From Triatoma infestans (lineage: Eukaryota > Arthropoda > Insecta > Hemiptera > Reduviidae), in assembly GCA_011037195.1 (NCBI GenBank), contig JAAEAF010003075.1, positions 96,974 through 160,973 on the forward strand: a stretch of 64,000 nucleotides of DNA, written 5' to 3'. Under the pieces are notes generated by a model. That model made no database searches and was not told where the DNA came from. It saw only the letters and a program-made list of their open reading frames with translations. This document shows, in pieces, positions 37,201-50,800 of the stretch. The position numbers and the translations under genes are program-made. Every line of letters begins with the position of its first letter. Position 1 is the stretch's first letter.

Positions 37201-39049
37201 GATGTGGATACAAAATTATCTCCACCCGCTGCTGAACTACTTCCACCTTCTTCAGGTTGATCAAATTTTGAATGATTTGCTGACACGAGATCACCATTAA
37301 CATGTGATGAACTTGAAACGGCATCATCATTTGATGAACTGCTACCAACTTCTGTTCTGCTTTCCTAAAAGAAAAATATAGTTAATAACATGTCATTTAT
37401 TAAAAATCAAATCAGAAAAAGCAGTTAAATCATTTTCAATTTACCCCGTTTTGCACTGCTTCACTATTTCCATTGGGTTTTGAATCTTCTACAGAACTTG
37501 TATTTAAGTTACTCGGACTGCTGCTAGATGTAACTTCAGAATCAGGATCTAAATACATTTAAAAGTCATTCACTTATAAAGAATATTATTTAATTAAAGG
37601 GGTTATATTAATAAACAAAAGCGGCTGTTTTGAAATCATAACTTACTTAGATCTTTTTCCTTATTAGCCTTTTTTGCCTTTTGCAGTTCATTAGTAGCAT
37701 ATAAAGCAATGAGTTCTGTTAATGGCATTTTAGCTTCTTTTTTCAATGTTTTAACATCAACCTCATCATCTGCATCGTCATCTATAGAATTACTACCATC
37801 TTTGTCTGAAAAAATAAATGCAATAAATTAAGATTTTATAATGTCAATACAGGAAGGGGTTCCAATCATGTTACTTACTATATAGCAAATACTAGAAATA
37901 ACGTTATTTCACTTATACCATCCAACTGTTCTTACCTTGGTCATCTTTCTTTTTTGAAAAGGCAATTTCTTTTAATTTCTCTATAACAGGTTCTGTCGCT
38001 AACAGGGCATCAAATCCAAGGAATGCTTCCTTCAATGCTTCTTCATAGCTTCCTTTTTTGTAAGCATCAGTTTCTTTTATAAAATCTGGTAAATGCTGAG
38101 CCGTATATTCGGCTACTTCGTGTCCGCCATGACCATCATAAACAGCAAACAATGAGCAATCGGTATCAAAATCCAAGATACAGTTGTGAGCATCCTATTA
38201 AAAATAAAACACTACACTCACTAAATATTCCAACTTCACTTAATATCTTTTAAAATACATGCAATAAATCTACATAAAACTGGAAGTTTTAATCAGGTGG
38301 CAAAACAACATAAATCTACAAAAATATTTCTTTAAAACAGTCGTTGCTTCTCTTGGGAAAAGAATAATTTCCATTTATTATGTAAATTTTATTATGCAAA
38401 CATTTATTGAAAACAATTATATGGACCATAACAAAACTATTAATAAGTTGGGAATAAGTGCCTATTAGTAGCAATTATAATAGTTAAACCATACACCAAA
38501 AATTCGATAACAGTAAAAATAAAAAAATAAAAATGTTTAGTTGCCACTATTACAATTTTTCTTATCTACTAGAATTTTTATTGTTATACCTACTTCCTTT
38601 ACGTTGAATCTTATAATTACGAGGAGTTAATTAACCATTTTAAACAGTAAAACCCATAATTCCATAAACAAATTACTTAACGATTTTCTCCAAAAAAAAA
38701 GAAAAGTTTAACTTATAACATAAACCAACGGTTTAAAAACTAAGGTCAACATTTTCATAGCTTGTACCTCTTTTTCCTTAAAATCAAATATAAAATCTCT
38801 GTACAGTATAATTAAAGTATTACAGTACAATTTTTGAAGTATGGTATAATTGTACTTCAATGTTATATTAAAGTGCGCAAAAATATTTTCTAAAATGCCA
38901 AAATTTTGGTTACTATATTATTCAAAAAGAAAATTTACCTCCTGTGTAACACGCCATCCTTGCATAGAGCTCGCACCACATTTCAAGAATTTATTTTCAT
39001 AATTACTAGAAACCTTTTCTTTAACTGGTTTATCGAGATAAGCACCCAT
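31289..39049 (-). CDS. PPM1G: Protein phosphatase 1G (PP2C gamma)
   Basis: Nine coding exons: 38939-39049, 37936-38194, 37647-37805, 37445-37548, 37075-37364, 35551-35770, 34713-34947, 34317-34534 and 31289-31492. All GT-AG, phases join to 599 residues (human 546). The start MGAYL matches the family and leaves Gly2 for possible myristoylation. Metal-site motifs are present: ED at 37-38, DGHGG at 57-61, CDGIWN and GSDNMT. Also seen are [29 protein letters not shown] and [14 protein letters not shown]. The catalytic domain is split, as in mammals, by a long acidic and serine-rich insert coded by exons 3-6. It is a Mg/Mn-dependent Ser/Thr phosphatase of the nucleus, linked to pre-mRNA splicing and histone H2A-H2B handling. 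The tail ends in a basic [11 protein letters not shown]. Confidence 0.95.
31990..33008 (+). repeat. Repeat family A copy 2, full length
   Basis: About 1.02 kb in PPM1G intron 8. It starts aatctggtgtgaaacactc (with a GTGTGA/TCACAC hairpin), then actttctcttcctcc; it ends cctcttactaggtaggagta and agagaaagtaaaaa. The subterminal ctttctcttactcc / ggagtaagagaaag pair is an inverted repeat of about 14 bp. An internal microsatellite (acacacac, about 32830-32865) is also found, as gtgtgtgt, in the inverted copy at 62214. No protein is coded. Confidence 0.8.
35593..35760 (-). repeat. GAT/GAA-type trinucleotide tract coding the PPM1G acidic domain
   Basis: Exon 6 of PPM1G is almost all GAT, GAC and GAA codons on the minus strand, giving runs of Asp and Glu. 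Such tracts change length by slippage. The acidic domain is a known feature of the family and is expected to bind basic partners such as histones. Confidence 0.8.
36292..36525 (+). repeat. SINE-A copy 5, best-preserved promoter
   Basis: The A box tagcccaatgg is at 36301-36311 and the B box ggttcgagtcc at 36343-36353, spaced as in a tRNA-type RNA polymerase III promoter. The body has ctgcccttagattttttctt, ggcagtgcagtgagaaggct and ccgggcgccaatgaccacag. It lies in PPM1G intron 5. Confidence 0.88.
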
Positions 39050-40430
39050 ATCTATAGTGTCTTCTGTGTATTGTAAATTTTTAAAATAATGCAACAAAAC
39101 ATAAACTGAAAACACGGTTAAAAACACTACCGTTATAAAGATGTCTCCACCGTAGTGCCTGAATGATATACGAGTTATTGTAGTTAACCTATAAAAATGC
39201 ACACATTTTATTTATAAATACCCAATCTCTGACTGAATAATAAAGCAATCATAAAATTATTGAACTAAAAAAAAAAAAGTAGTCTAAATTTCTTTTCACT
39301 GAAGAAAATAGAGCTTTTTCAATATACGCTATTCGAGGGAAATTGAAATTTCAAAATATGAAATATAATTATCTCAATAAAGTCAAATAAAATATTTAGA
39401 GACAAATATACGATCATAAATTATATATTTTTTATTAGTAAAATACATTAAATGTGAATTTGATGAATGGCGGATTTTAATTTAAGATGTCTTTCTTTCA
39501 AAATTGAGTTAATTGAGGCACATAATGCATGTGAGCATAGATGAGACATAATTTTGAAATTGCAAACTAAGTATCCTTAAAAAAAAAAATATTGATTTAC
39601 CTTTCAAACAACAAACGTGAACAATTGATTAAGGGTGTTTCAAACAACAAATAGTTCTGATTGAATGTAGTGGAAGGTAAAGGATATAAAAGCTGAATCC
39701 AATGCAAAATTTAACATGACTAGAAAGCGATGTGTGCATATATACTATAAATAAAACGAAGTTGTATATAGTATATATATGTACACATCAATATATGCAC
39801 ATATACATATAACAAAACAAAATATCATCATAAACGGATGCATTGAATTGGCTAATATCTCTCATATTAAATAAGACAACCCAACTTGTTTCAGCAATCT
39901 TAAAATTCTTAAATTAATTCTATATTTAAACTTCCATATTAGTCACTTCAGCACAGATTTCTGATGCTTGCTTATTAAAAGGTTTTATATTGGACACAAA
40001 ATATATTTTTACTTCTTCATACCCTTGTAATATTAATATATTCGTACAAGATTTTTGAATACAAATACACATTCGAAATTTCTTTCTTGAGAGTTCCACG
40101 AATTTGAGAAATCCGGTATGATTGTATTTGGATCTAAAAAACTCCTCTATTTAAATATCTATCACAGTCTATTTAGAAACCAAAGAAGGACAGCTTACAC
40201 GAATGTTTCGCTTAAAATTGATTAACGAAACTATTATTTTTCATAGACTTTGTTAAAAAAGGTTCCAACACAATAATTTACTTCTTCCTTTTTTAGAATC
40301 TCCTTCGTGTGTATAAAAAACTTTCATTTTTTTATTAAAATAATTTTTCAAAGTAGTTTAACAATATTTTGGATAAGCTTATCTATACAGCGAGTACCAT
40401 ATTACATTGATTATTTCCATCCAGCACTTA
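39050..40430. other. Upstream region of PPM1G
   Basis: AT-rich sequence with no gene seen. The PPM1G promoter and 5' UTR should lie near 39050-39300. A TA-rich stretch near 39745-39815 resembles a degenerate microsatellite. Confidence 0.35.
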
Positions 40431-40449
40431 ATAAGCTTATTTTTGAATG

Positions 40450-41060
40450 ATTCAAAAAATACTGAGTTTAAACAAAGTTTGTGCACTAGACTTTCTGTAA
40501 ACGGAAGGGAATTCATACAAACATTTACCAATTAGCCATTACTTATTTTCATAGATACTTAGTCCTTTTTTTTCTTTTTCACAATTTAAACATGGCAAAC
40601 CTGGCCAATGCGCTCCAACTTGCATTATCATCTTCTAATTCCTTATTATCGATTTCACTTTGATTCCCACTGATACATCCACCTTCATTAATATTCATGG
40701 TATCATTATTTACACCTGATTTTAAATTCTCAGCTAAATTAAAATTATATGATTTGTTAGTTGCATGGTAATTTCATTTTCTATAAATATTACCAAATTT
40801 TTGCTGATTATTTAACCCACTTTCAAAACTCCAATCCATCTGTTCTAATTTTTCTAACAGAATAGCCTTAAGCGGTACTTTTACTGTCCATCTCTTTGGT
40901 GCGTTCCTGGTATTCACCAGATCATCCGATTATTTTGAAAAAATACTTAGTTTAAGAAAAGTTTGTTAAATAGACTTTCCATAAACGGAAGGAAATTCAT
41001 ACGAAGGACATGACTTATTTTCACAGATGATTTTTTTTTTTTTTCTTTTTTTAATAATAG
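40450..41060. repeat. Direct repeat pair of about 120 bp around a gene-like fragment
   Basis: 40450-40580 and about 40935-41060 share the same order of segments: aaaaaatactgagtttaaac with its variant, then agactttctgtaaacggaag with its variant, then a T-rich run with ctttttt. The two copies differ at several positions. They enclose the minus-strand reading frame at 40579-40929. Confidence 0.6.
40579..40929 (-). pseudogene. Unrecognised gene-like fragment with one internal stop
   Basis: The minus frame of 117 codons has only one interruption (TGA at 40774-40776) in AT-rich DNA. The first part includes APKRWTVKVPLKAILLEKLE and QMDWSFESGLNNQQ; the second is acidic and ends ASWSALARFAMFKL before a TGA. 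There is no start Met at the 5' end, and a stop lies just upstream. I do not recognise a family. It could be a decayed retrocopy, a terminal exon of a gene whose other exons I cannot see, or part of a transposon. Confidence 0.4.
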
Positions 41061-41345
41061 ATAGATATCAAATCTTAGCTTTTAAAAAAAAATGAATGTT
41101 TAATACTGTTTGGTGGCGAACTTATTTCACTCTGTCCATATTTCATGCAATAAAAAAATGTAAATATTGCAATCAAATTAATATTCCAGATTTATACCTT
41201 GCCAATATTTTGCAAAAAGTTCAAGATATTATTTGAGATTATTCAAGATATATTTCATTCTGTATAAGATTTGAAAAAGTTCAGCCTTGTTTAGAGTAAT
41301 AAACCTAGCAAAATAGAAATATTAGGAGATAAGTATCTAATATAA

Positions 41346-41567
41346 AATTATGTTATTAGAGGGCTGTTAACAGAGGAAGGAATGCTAGGATTGGAGAAGG
41401 CCTTGCCAGTAAATGTTCTGATAGATTTGTAGAAATCAAATAAATTTCTTTTCTTTTTTTTGTTTTTCAAATTTTTTTGATAAAAATCCAGTTTGAATGA
41501 AAACAAATTATCCATTTTTTCACTGGATAATTCACAGAAAAAAGGCACTAAATATGTTTCTTCTACA
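41346..41567 (-). other. Orphan exon candidate
   Basis: On the minus strand a strong T-rich tract followed by ctgtag opens a frame of about 73 codons (ETYLVPFFCELSSEKMD...) that ends in TAA. The composition is low complexity, with a KNKKKKR run. No partner exon is visible. It lies 265 bp beyond the TBL2 stop codon, so an alternative TBL2 3' end is possible. A chance open frame is also possible. Confidence 0.25.
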
Positions 41568-41831
41568 GATAAAAAAAAAAAAAAACAATCCATAGATAAA
41601 TCACTTAAATAAAATTAAAATTAAGTACTTGTAATTATTATGGCCATTAAATTTTTCTAAACACATTTTATCACATAATAATAATAAAATTAAATAAAGC
41701 AAGACACATTTAGTATAAATATATATTTTTCCCATATAGAAATGTGTGGAAAACAATTCTGTGAAATAATCAAAATAATGAACTTAAATAAAAAAATTCA
41801 AATCAGGGTTCTTGTTGGTTTTTGTTTTTTT

Positions 41832-44800
41832 TTACATTTCACCAATACTTTTTAAAAATGTTTCAGCCTCTTGAATAGTATTCTGAAGACGTTCTTTAGT
41901 GGCCGAAGAATTACCAGAAGCTTGTAATTTGGTTTTAGCTGCTAAAATTGATGCCTTGTAGCCGGTAACATTATGAAATATACGTACATGTTTATCACCT
42001 GCTGTTAGAACGTATTCTCCGGCAGCATCAAATGCTACTGAGCTTATTGGACCTGAAGAAAAAATAAAATAAAGTAAAAACTAAAGTAAGAGTTTTTACA
42101 CTGACTATTAACAAACAAAAATATGTTACGAATGCTATCAATTAAATGAAAGACTTTTTTTTTTGTGCAAAAATGCTATTTTCTGGTAGATTGACAAATC
42201 ACCAGAATTAAAAACTCCAATTTAGTATACATAAAAATAAAAACTATTATTAAATACAGAATGGTCGCAGCAACAGTGTTGTGTAACTAATATTACCACA
42301 TCTCCCAATACACTGTTGGAAGTGCCCCGTTGAAGAGAGAGCGGACAGAAGTTATTATGACCCACATGTACATGTGCTGTGACTAGACTCACTTTACCTT
42401 CTGATCCAGACTTACTTTCAACCAGTATGTCATTAGTTATTATTTATTGAGACAAAATAAAAATGTGGGTATATCTTCGGAAGATATTATTATTATTAAT
42501 CTGTTCAGGTAAATAAATTTTTAAATATTCTTATTCTTTAATTTTTTTAAATGAAGAAATTTACTTTCGCTAGAGAAAGTGTTTAAGTGTAATGATGAAA
42601 TATAAGTAACAAAAATGGCATTAATAATGTTTGTGCCCTCTTAATAGTATGTTTATGTGTTCTATTTATTGACGCTGATTTGGAGACATATCAGTTTTTC
42701 TTAAAAAAAAATACAAATAGTAACATTGAAGCCGAAACATTAATGCCATAAATACAGCATTGAAGCAGAGGTATTTATGGCATTAATAAATTAATGATTA
42801 TATTAACTCATCTAAATGGTGACAAAACAAACAAAAAAAAATGCCTAAGTAATGCACATTGTGCAACCAATCACAAAACTATGAACTCCCTAAAAGAGTA
42901 CTAATATTCATATCAGAATGCTACCAATTCTAGAAATTTATACAATTTTGGAAGTTCGCAACATATTTTTTCAAATATAGAAACTATATCGAAATTGAAA
43001 TAAATTCAAATATTGTGTAAATAGAAATATTACAATGATTTTTATTTTGATTTATCTCAAATATGATTCAAATTAAATATATTATTTTTTCGTTATTACA
43101 AAAAATATACTGACCTTAAGAATTGAAATATACCTTTCACTTTAAGTTTAATATTTTTTTGCTAAATATTTAAATGTTTGCCTAATTTGCCGGAAATTGG
43201 TACAAAGCTGTTTATAACATAAACAATATTGCCAATTAATACATTTCCTTGGTAAAAGCCTAAATAGTTTTAAATTTTTTTTTACTCCTGTTCTTAGAAG
43301 AGTATTTTTTATATAAAAAAAAATTAAAGCCCGTCAACATGTATGGTTATTGGCGTCTGGAACCTTCTCCACAATGCACTGCCCTTCACCGAACAGAGAG
43401 TTGTAGAGGGCAACTATGATTGGATGTTTCGAACCCCGGGCCTCCGCATGTTACCACTGAGCTAATCCCGTCCCTTAAATAATAAGTAGGAATTAATTTT
43501 ATTGGGTTCAATATTTATTAATAAAGAAGAAATAATTTTTTTATTGTTTCTATAAAATGCTGATCTGTATATAAAATATAAGAGACTTTTTTTTATAATA
43601 GGAGCGAAAAACTCTTTGACATTACAAGATAAAAACTTAAAACATTAAATTTCTTTTACAGGTTTTTGTCATAGTTTATTCGTTCCAGAACAACTACCTA
43701 CCTTGCTGTCGTTCATTTATACCAATATACCACCAGTAAGAAAAGGTATGTAAAACTGGTGAATAGAAACTATATGTTAAAAAAAGCAAAATAACTGTTG
43801 TGAGCTGTTCACATTAACCCTCCTGCAGCAGTTCTAACAAATTTAGTTGACAAATTTTCTTACTAGATGAATTTTCTTCATCTTAAGTTGCCTATAAGTA
43901 AAAATCTTTCGTTTCGAAAAAAGGAAAAGAAAAGAAAATAGTTACCTAAATAGAATATCTAGTTTGAGCTTTCTGCTGAAAAAATTTTTCTTACTCACGG
44001 ATCGCAAAAGATTTTTCTGGTGAAAACTTTCCTTTTTAACTGATAAATTCTTTACTTTAATATCTGCTTTTTCAGAAAAAAAAGAACGTGAAAGAGAATG
44101 GAGAAACTCACTTCAAGCTATCACTTTGATAAATCTATAATTTGGAATTTCTAAACCTAAATAAGCGTAAACTATAAAAAACAATTATTAAAAATGATTT
44201 CATTTCTCAAGGCATAATGATATGTATCTGCAAGGGTTAATAATAAAATGAGAAATCACTGAAGGCGACTTTGTTGAGTGCACTGGATTGACATTAGGCA
44301 AAAACTATTGAAAGCACATTTTTTTTCTTTGAAACGGTCAATTTATAATTTTTCAGACAATCAGCTGCATACTATAAAAATGAAAAAAATAACTATGCAA
44401 ATATTTTTTTTATTTATTTAGAAAGTGGAAATATTTATTCTCATATGTATATTCTCTAGAGTAAAATATATTCAGCGAAAGTATTTTGTTGTTGTTTTGG
44501 TGTTAACATGTCAAGCTTTCACATCCTTTCAAGGAATGCTATCTTATTAAATTAAATAAATTTTAATTTTTGAATAGGCACTGATTCACGAATTGGATTA
44601 GGATTTCGACTGGGTCCAAATGCTGATTTTCAAGTACTTTTTGAACTTGGTCCACAACAAAATACCCTACCAATAGGACCGGACGGCTCAAATACAAATA
44701 CAAACAAACGTGAAACACAACAGGCATCACAAAAAACTCCAACATGGCTACAACTGTGGAAACAACAATCAACAGGAATAAAAACTACGGAGGTTGATGA

Positions 44801-47800
44801 TGATGATGATGATGTAAACAGTGGGGATAATAATAATATTCCAATTGTTCTTGATGAAGATGTAATTAACCATTTAAAACAATTGTACAAAGAACAACCA
44901 AAAAATAATGATAATAATGCTAATTATGCCATTAAAAATAATATAACAGCAGAATCATAAATAAGATATAATGATTGCTCAATTATTTATTTAGTAATGA
45001 TGATAAGTCAATTAGATTGTTTTTAGTTTTTGTTATTAATGGTATGGTGATCATTTTGTTCTATTCTCCTAGATTAATTAGTTTTATGTTAGCATATACT
45101 TAATTCCTATTTCTTGCCATGCACTTTCAAATAATAGTTACCACTATTTTCCTTTATGTTGTTTTTATGTTAAATGGAAAAAGAAAAATATCTTTAGCAG
45201 TATTTCTGCCTTTCAGAAATAAGTATTCTAAATGTTTGTAATAAAGGTGATATATCATTAAAATTATTTTTTTAAAGAATGCTCATTGAAATCAAAATGT
45301 GAAATCTAGACTATAAAATAAAAGACGGAAATTATTACATTTTCATGCACATCTAAAACATTCAAACGTTTTTCAACATGAAAAAAAAAATAAATAAAAA
45401 GGAGAGCATTTATTTTATTAATTACTCAACATGTTTGATTCCTTTGTATTTATAAAAATTAAACGACACAGTCGTTTATTTAAATACTTTTTGTCATAGC
45501 CTTGCTTCATTTTCTTACTACTGACCGGTTTGAAATGTTCATCTAACCTAGAAATTGTTTTGTCCAAGCACAGTTAAAACGATTTCTTCCTGAATTTCCG
45601 CCCAAAACACTGTCGAAAACAGGTTTAAAATAGGTTAGCAACAAGCAGAAGAAGAACTCATTAGAGATTTCTTTCCGAGAAATACTGCTTCATTTTTGGG
45701 CATTACTTCGGTCTTACTTCAGGATGTTTTGATTAAACTTTAAATTTCAGACTACCATAATAAAGAGTATACACTGGGGCGAAAAATGTTTGCAGAACTT
45801 CATTTTATCTGTGGTGGGTCAGTTTAGAGGTGTGATCATATATGTCCTGTCAAAGGGGATTGTGTTTGTTTTTTAATGCAGGATATACATATATGGTCTT
45901 CACAGATCTAAATTGCCTCACCATACAACCCTTTAGATCAATAGTTCTGTATTGTGCTAGTCTGCAGTATCTCATTGTTTATCAACAGATTCAAATGATG
46001 GGCAACACGGTGTTGTTCTGTTAACTCAAATCATTAACTACCTCTAAGAAGGCTTTTCCACTATTTGCAAAACTGGTTTATATCAAATTACTGGCGCGGT
46101 CCCAATCAGAACTCTATTGTTTTGAAAATTAGCAGAGAGCTCGGTCGAACAAAATTTCTATGGGTCCCCACTCCAAGAATTAACAATAGTATTTTAATTC
46201 ACTGTAGTAATGGATCTGTTTATTTTAATTTACAAGTATTTCAATGCATTTTTTCAACTACAATAATCCGACAATGATTTTGTTTTGTTTTACATGAAAT
46301 AAGTAAATTAATGCTTACTTTTTCGCAGGCTGGTTTTACTAATTCCTTCTTGCTTGTTCCGTGGCATATATGTATACATGTTCTGCTACATATTTTCCAC
46401 TTTATTTTTATTTTTGCCATTCAGTATGTGTGGTCATAGCTCATAGAGCACCCTGGTGCTTTCTCAGTACGCTGTCGCCCTCCAAACAGAGTTCTTTCGT
46501 TTCAGACAACACTGCCCATCACTGAACAGTGGGCTAAAGAGACTCCTACGAGGAGAAAATCTAAAAACAGCACTGGTCTTGAACCCGGGGCTTACGTATG
46601 CCTGTCCAGGGCGCTACCATCGAGCAAATCCCATGATCATATTTCATATTATTTACAATCGTATAAATACTAGACCAAGACTGAGAATCTAATCGCTATC
46701 AAGGATGTTCATAAGTCTAATTACCTACTACCGCGATGCCTCTTTCATGAAATTGTTATGGATATTTGACTCTAATATTAAAATTGTTATGTCTAATTCA
46801 TTGGGTCTGCTTTACCTTTTTATAAGTTGAATAGGTTCGTATTATAAGAAGAAGGAGAGAGAGAGAGAGAGATAGAGAGAGAGAGAGCGAGAGAAAGACA
46901 GGTAAGAATTATGGCAAATATGTTTCATTTCTCGAACAGCCAGTTACAAGTTTTTCCAGTTCTACAATTGTATAAAGACTTGAAGGATACATACCTGGAT
47001 ACACATTTCGAATGACCTTATCAACTTCACCAGTCAATGCATTTATTATTGTCAGTGTTGAATCACATGATAAACAAATAACTTGGCCATCTGGTGAAAG
47101 TGCAATTCTTGCTTTTTTGCCTTCACTATTAAACTTTCCAGTCTTTAACAGATGAGGATCTTCACCTTTGGAATATTGAACTGTAAATGGAGATTTTTTT
47201 TAGATGTCTATATTACAAAATCAACATGATCTATCACAAATTTTCCCATTAAGTTATGTTACTGTATGATGAAAACTAATATACTGATATAACATTTTCA
47301 AGTCAAACTCAACTACTTTAAAGTTTTATATTGTAAATCAACATAATATTTACTTTCCGGACATTCTACTCCCTAATGAATGCACCAATCGTTTTTCTCG
47401 GAGAATTTAAATAAATGACTATTTTCTTTTCTAAGAAACATAAAATAGAGATACAATGTGCAATTTGATTTGGAAAAACCTGATTTCATGTATATAGTAC
47501 TAATCTAATCTGGCGTCATCCTACTATCATAAAAATACTTAGGACAAATTGATTTAGTGTACACCCGATGTACGCTAAAAACATCCCTTTATCTCTATAT
47601 AACGCTATTAAATTATTATTTGACTCAAATGTTGGAGAGTATTTCTGATCTCAACTTTGGCACTGCCAGACTGCGCCTATTTGGAAGCAAAATGCAAAAA
47701 GAAGTTTTTATTATCTTTCCTTACTTCCTATGTGTTGATATAATCAATAATGTACGTATACTTTTTCAGGAGACAATAGCCTGTAACTCGATATCTGTCT

Positions 47801-50800
47801 AAATTTTTAAGATAATTCTTAACGGAAGAATGTTTGTGTGGATTTTTGAAAGCTAGTATTACAAAAGAATAATAGATTATATTTATATAATAATAATTTT
47901 TATTCATCATTTTGTTTTTAAACTATAGAAGATGTAAGGTGAAAACATTCTGGAATGTTAACCACCTTTCGATGAAGTTTTGTGAATGCTGGAAAGAAAA
48001 ATTCAACTTGGATCATCATGTTCAAGATGATTTCTTCTTTAGCTTTCGTTTAAGCTTTCATCTACTTTGGAAAAAATTATGGAAAAACCGCTTCGAGAAA
48101 TGTATAGCTTTCACAGAAAGCTGGCCTATGAATTATTTTGTTCACTTTTAAACAAATAACCACTACAACAGAAACTAAGAAAACTTAAAAGTATACTTTT
48201 TATATTATATAATTTCCATGTCTTGTCTTTAGAAAGAGTTGCAATTTGACTGGAATCAGCGTTGAAAGCAAAATCAAAAACTCCGGAAGTATGACCAGTC
48301 AATTCAAATGCTCTACACACTTGTTTAAATTCTCCAGTTTTATTAAACTGTACTTCCCATACTTTAACATCTGGTGCAAAACCTGTAAAGAAATATAAGT
48401 TTAGCTTCTGTACTTCTGACACTGTCAGAAGTAATTGTTGCAATATCATAAATGGGAAAGTGAGACGGCCTGATATTCTGATTTTCGGTGAAGTCTAATA
48501 ATATGAATGATACTAATATTTTAAATAGAACCTTTATAGAGGCACTTCGTTTGCACATTATATAGATTTAGCATAGCCACACAAGCTAACTCTATCTTAG
48601 TAGACAGTGATTTCTAACTGATAACCCACTTCTAGCACGTGTACAAAAACTGCATAAAGTATAAAAAACACCGTGGTTCTTTAACGCCAGAGAGTTATGA
48701 CACTGTGTTTTACAGTAGGGTGGGCAGCGAATCCATCTCATTGTTTCCATCAGATAAACCAAGTATTTTCCTTCACTAGAGATTTTCATTTTGTTTACCT
48801 TCTTTTTCTTAAAGTATAAAATAACAGATATCCACTGTATAATACGCTGAATATAAAGGTAAAGAAACTACTTTTCTCTTCAAAAGTTTTTATTTACCAA
48901 TCACTTTGAAGAATACCATTTTGTAATATTTATAAAAAGTTACAAGTTTTTTGAGTCTTACTGAACTAAATCGCTTTTTACTTTTATCCTAACACCCAAA
49001 AGACTTTCGTATACAGAAAAGTTTTACGAACATAGTTCTTGGGTGGAAGACCAAAAACCTTTTTACCAATCCTGATTTACACATTCAACATCTAGGAGTT
49101 CAACAATGTTTCTTTTATTGTTTTAAGGTTGTAAAATAAATAATTAATAGGCTTACCTGATACTGCCACAAAAGTACCACATGGAGAAACTTTGGCCGCA
49201 TAATTGTTCATCAGATAGGTTTCAACTTTAGCTAATTCCGTTCCTTTCAAGTCCCAAACAATCATATCAGTACCGGATGAGCATGTCATTATGTACTTAC
49301 CATTTTGATCGATGCCCATGCCGATAATCTCATCAGTATGCACCTAAAACCAACAACTATTTGTATTTGCCCTTCCATTTCAACAGTACTTATAAAGTAT
49401 TTGGTCTATCAATGAACCATGTATTTTAATAAATTCCACACAGCACTTGTATGAATATAAAAAAAAATCTATACTTACTCTTGGATAGGTCATCGCTTTA
49501 GCCAATGAAGATATCCAACCATCAGGTTTTCTAATTAACTTGCATACCTCTATTAAATTATCTGAATATCTATTATAAATGAATGCTTTAGAATCTGGAC
49601 TCCATCTAATCAATGATGCATGATCATAATCAACATTATATCGTATATATTTATGATATTTTTCTTTCCAGTGTTTAGTACTCCATACAAATATTGCTCT
49701 ATCTGGAAAAATATATAGTCCTACAATAGTGCTACTTTTATTTTTTGGGTTTAAGTGATTTTAAAATTCTTTTTTATATAACTTCTAAAATTATCTTATT
49801 GCATTCATCAACAAAATTATTTGTTTTAAAATATTTTAAATCTGCGATCTCATATTCTGCAGAAAACAATAAGACAAAGGGTCCGTTTCAAATTTTATTT
49901 TTTTTCGAGTCTCAATTCATGAAATTTCTTGTGAAATGTATGTTATTGTACCTGATTTCAAAAACTATTATGGAGGTTGAAATGTTTGAAAAATATACTC
50001 TTTTTACTTTCTCTTACTTCTAGTAAGTAAGAGGAAGTATTGTAATTTATTGTTGGAATAAACTTCCACCACTTCTTTTTCTATTAAGTATTTTTGTTTT
50101 GTTTACTATTCATTTCTTTTAAATTTAACTGACTGTATAAAAAGGATATTGTCAAGGTAAAAAGGAGAATTAAAATGTTTATTTAATAAAGTTTAGCAGA
50201 AGGGAAAAAAGTTAGCATTACACTTTTTGTTTTCTTTCTTAAGGAAAAGAGAAAAGAAATAATAATAATTATATAACAAGTCCAAAAAATATTATCCTAA
50301 ACATTTATAAAAATAAGAAAACATTTAGTCCTTCTTTGTTAAGTTTAAAAAAAAAAAAGATTGTTTTTTTCACACACACATTACAGAGAAATAAATTAAT
50401 GATACTGATAATTAAGCAGTGTATAAACATGTAAAATATTTAAAAACTTAATTTAATTCTTAATTTTTTTAAGCATTCCAGTTCTACCAACATCCGTTTT
50501 TTTTTTAAATTCCTTCTAATCAATCAAATAACTAACAATAATTTATCACAGATAACATTATTACTAAGCAAAATTCCTCTTTTTTTGTTTTTCTTTTACA
50601 ATATTACACTTTTTACATTTTCTTTTTGCTTTCTTTATATTATTTGTAATTAAATCTAGTTTGTATAAAAAGAAATAATGAAGGGAAGAGGAAAATATAT
50701 ACAAAATAACGTTTATAAAAAAAAAAATAATAAATAAATAAAGGGGTTAATGAATAAAATAATTAAAAAAAAAACATTGATGAGGAGAAATAAAATGCAA

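Noticed and set aside
37037..37348. 103-codon minus frame overlapping PPM1G exon 5
   Set aside because: Alternative frame of a real exon; the in-phase frame gives the serine-rich PPM1G insert.
44563..44890. Two minus frames of 69 and 86 codons
   Set aside because: Antisense of the plus-strand exon 44578-44960; the S-runs are the reverse of its D-run.
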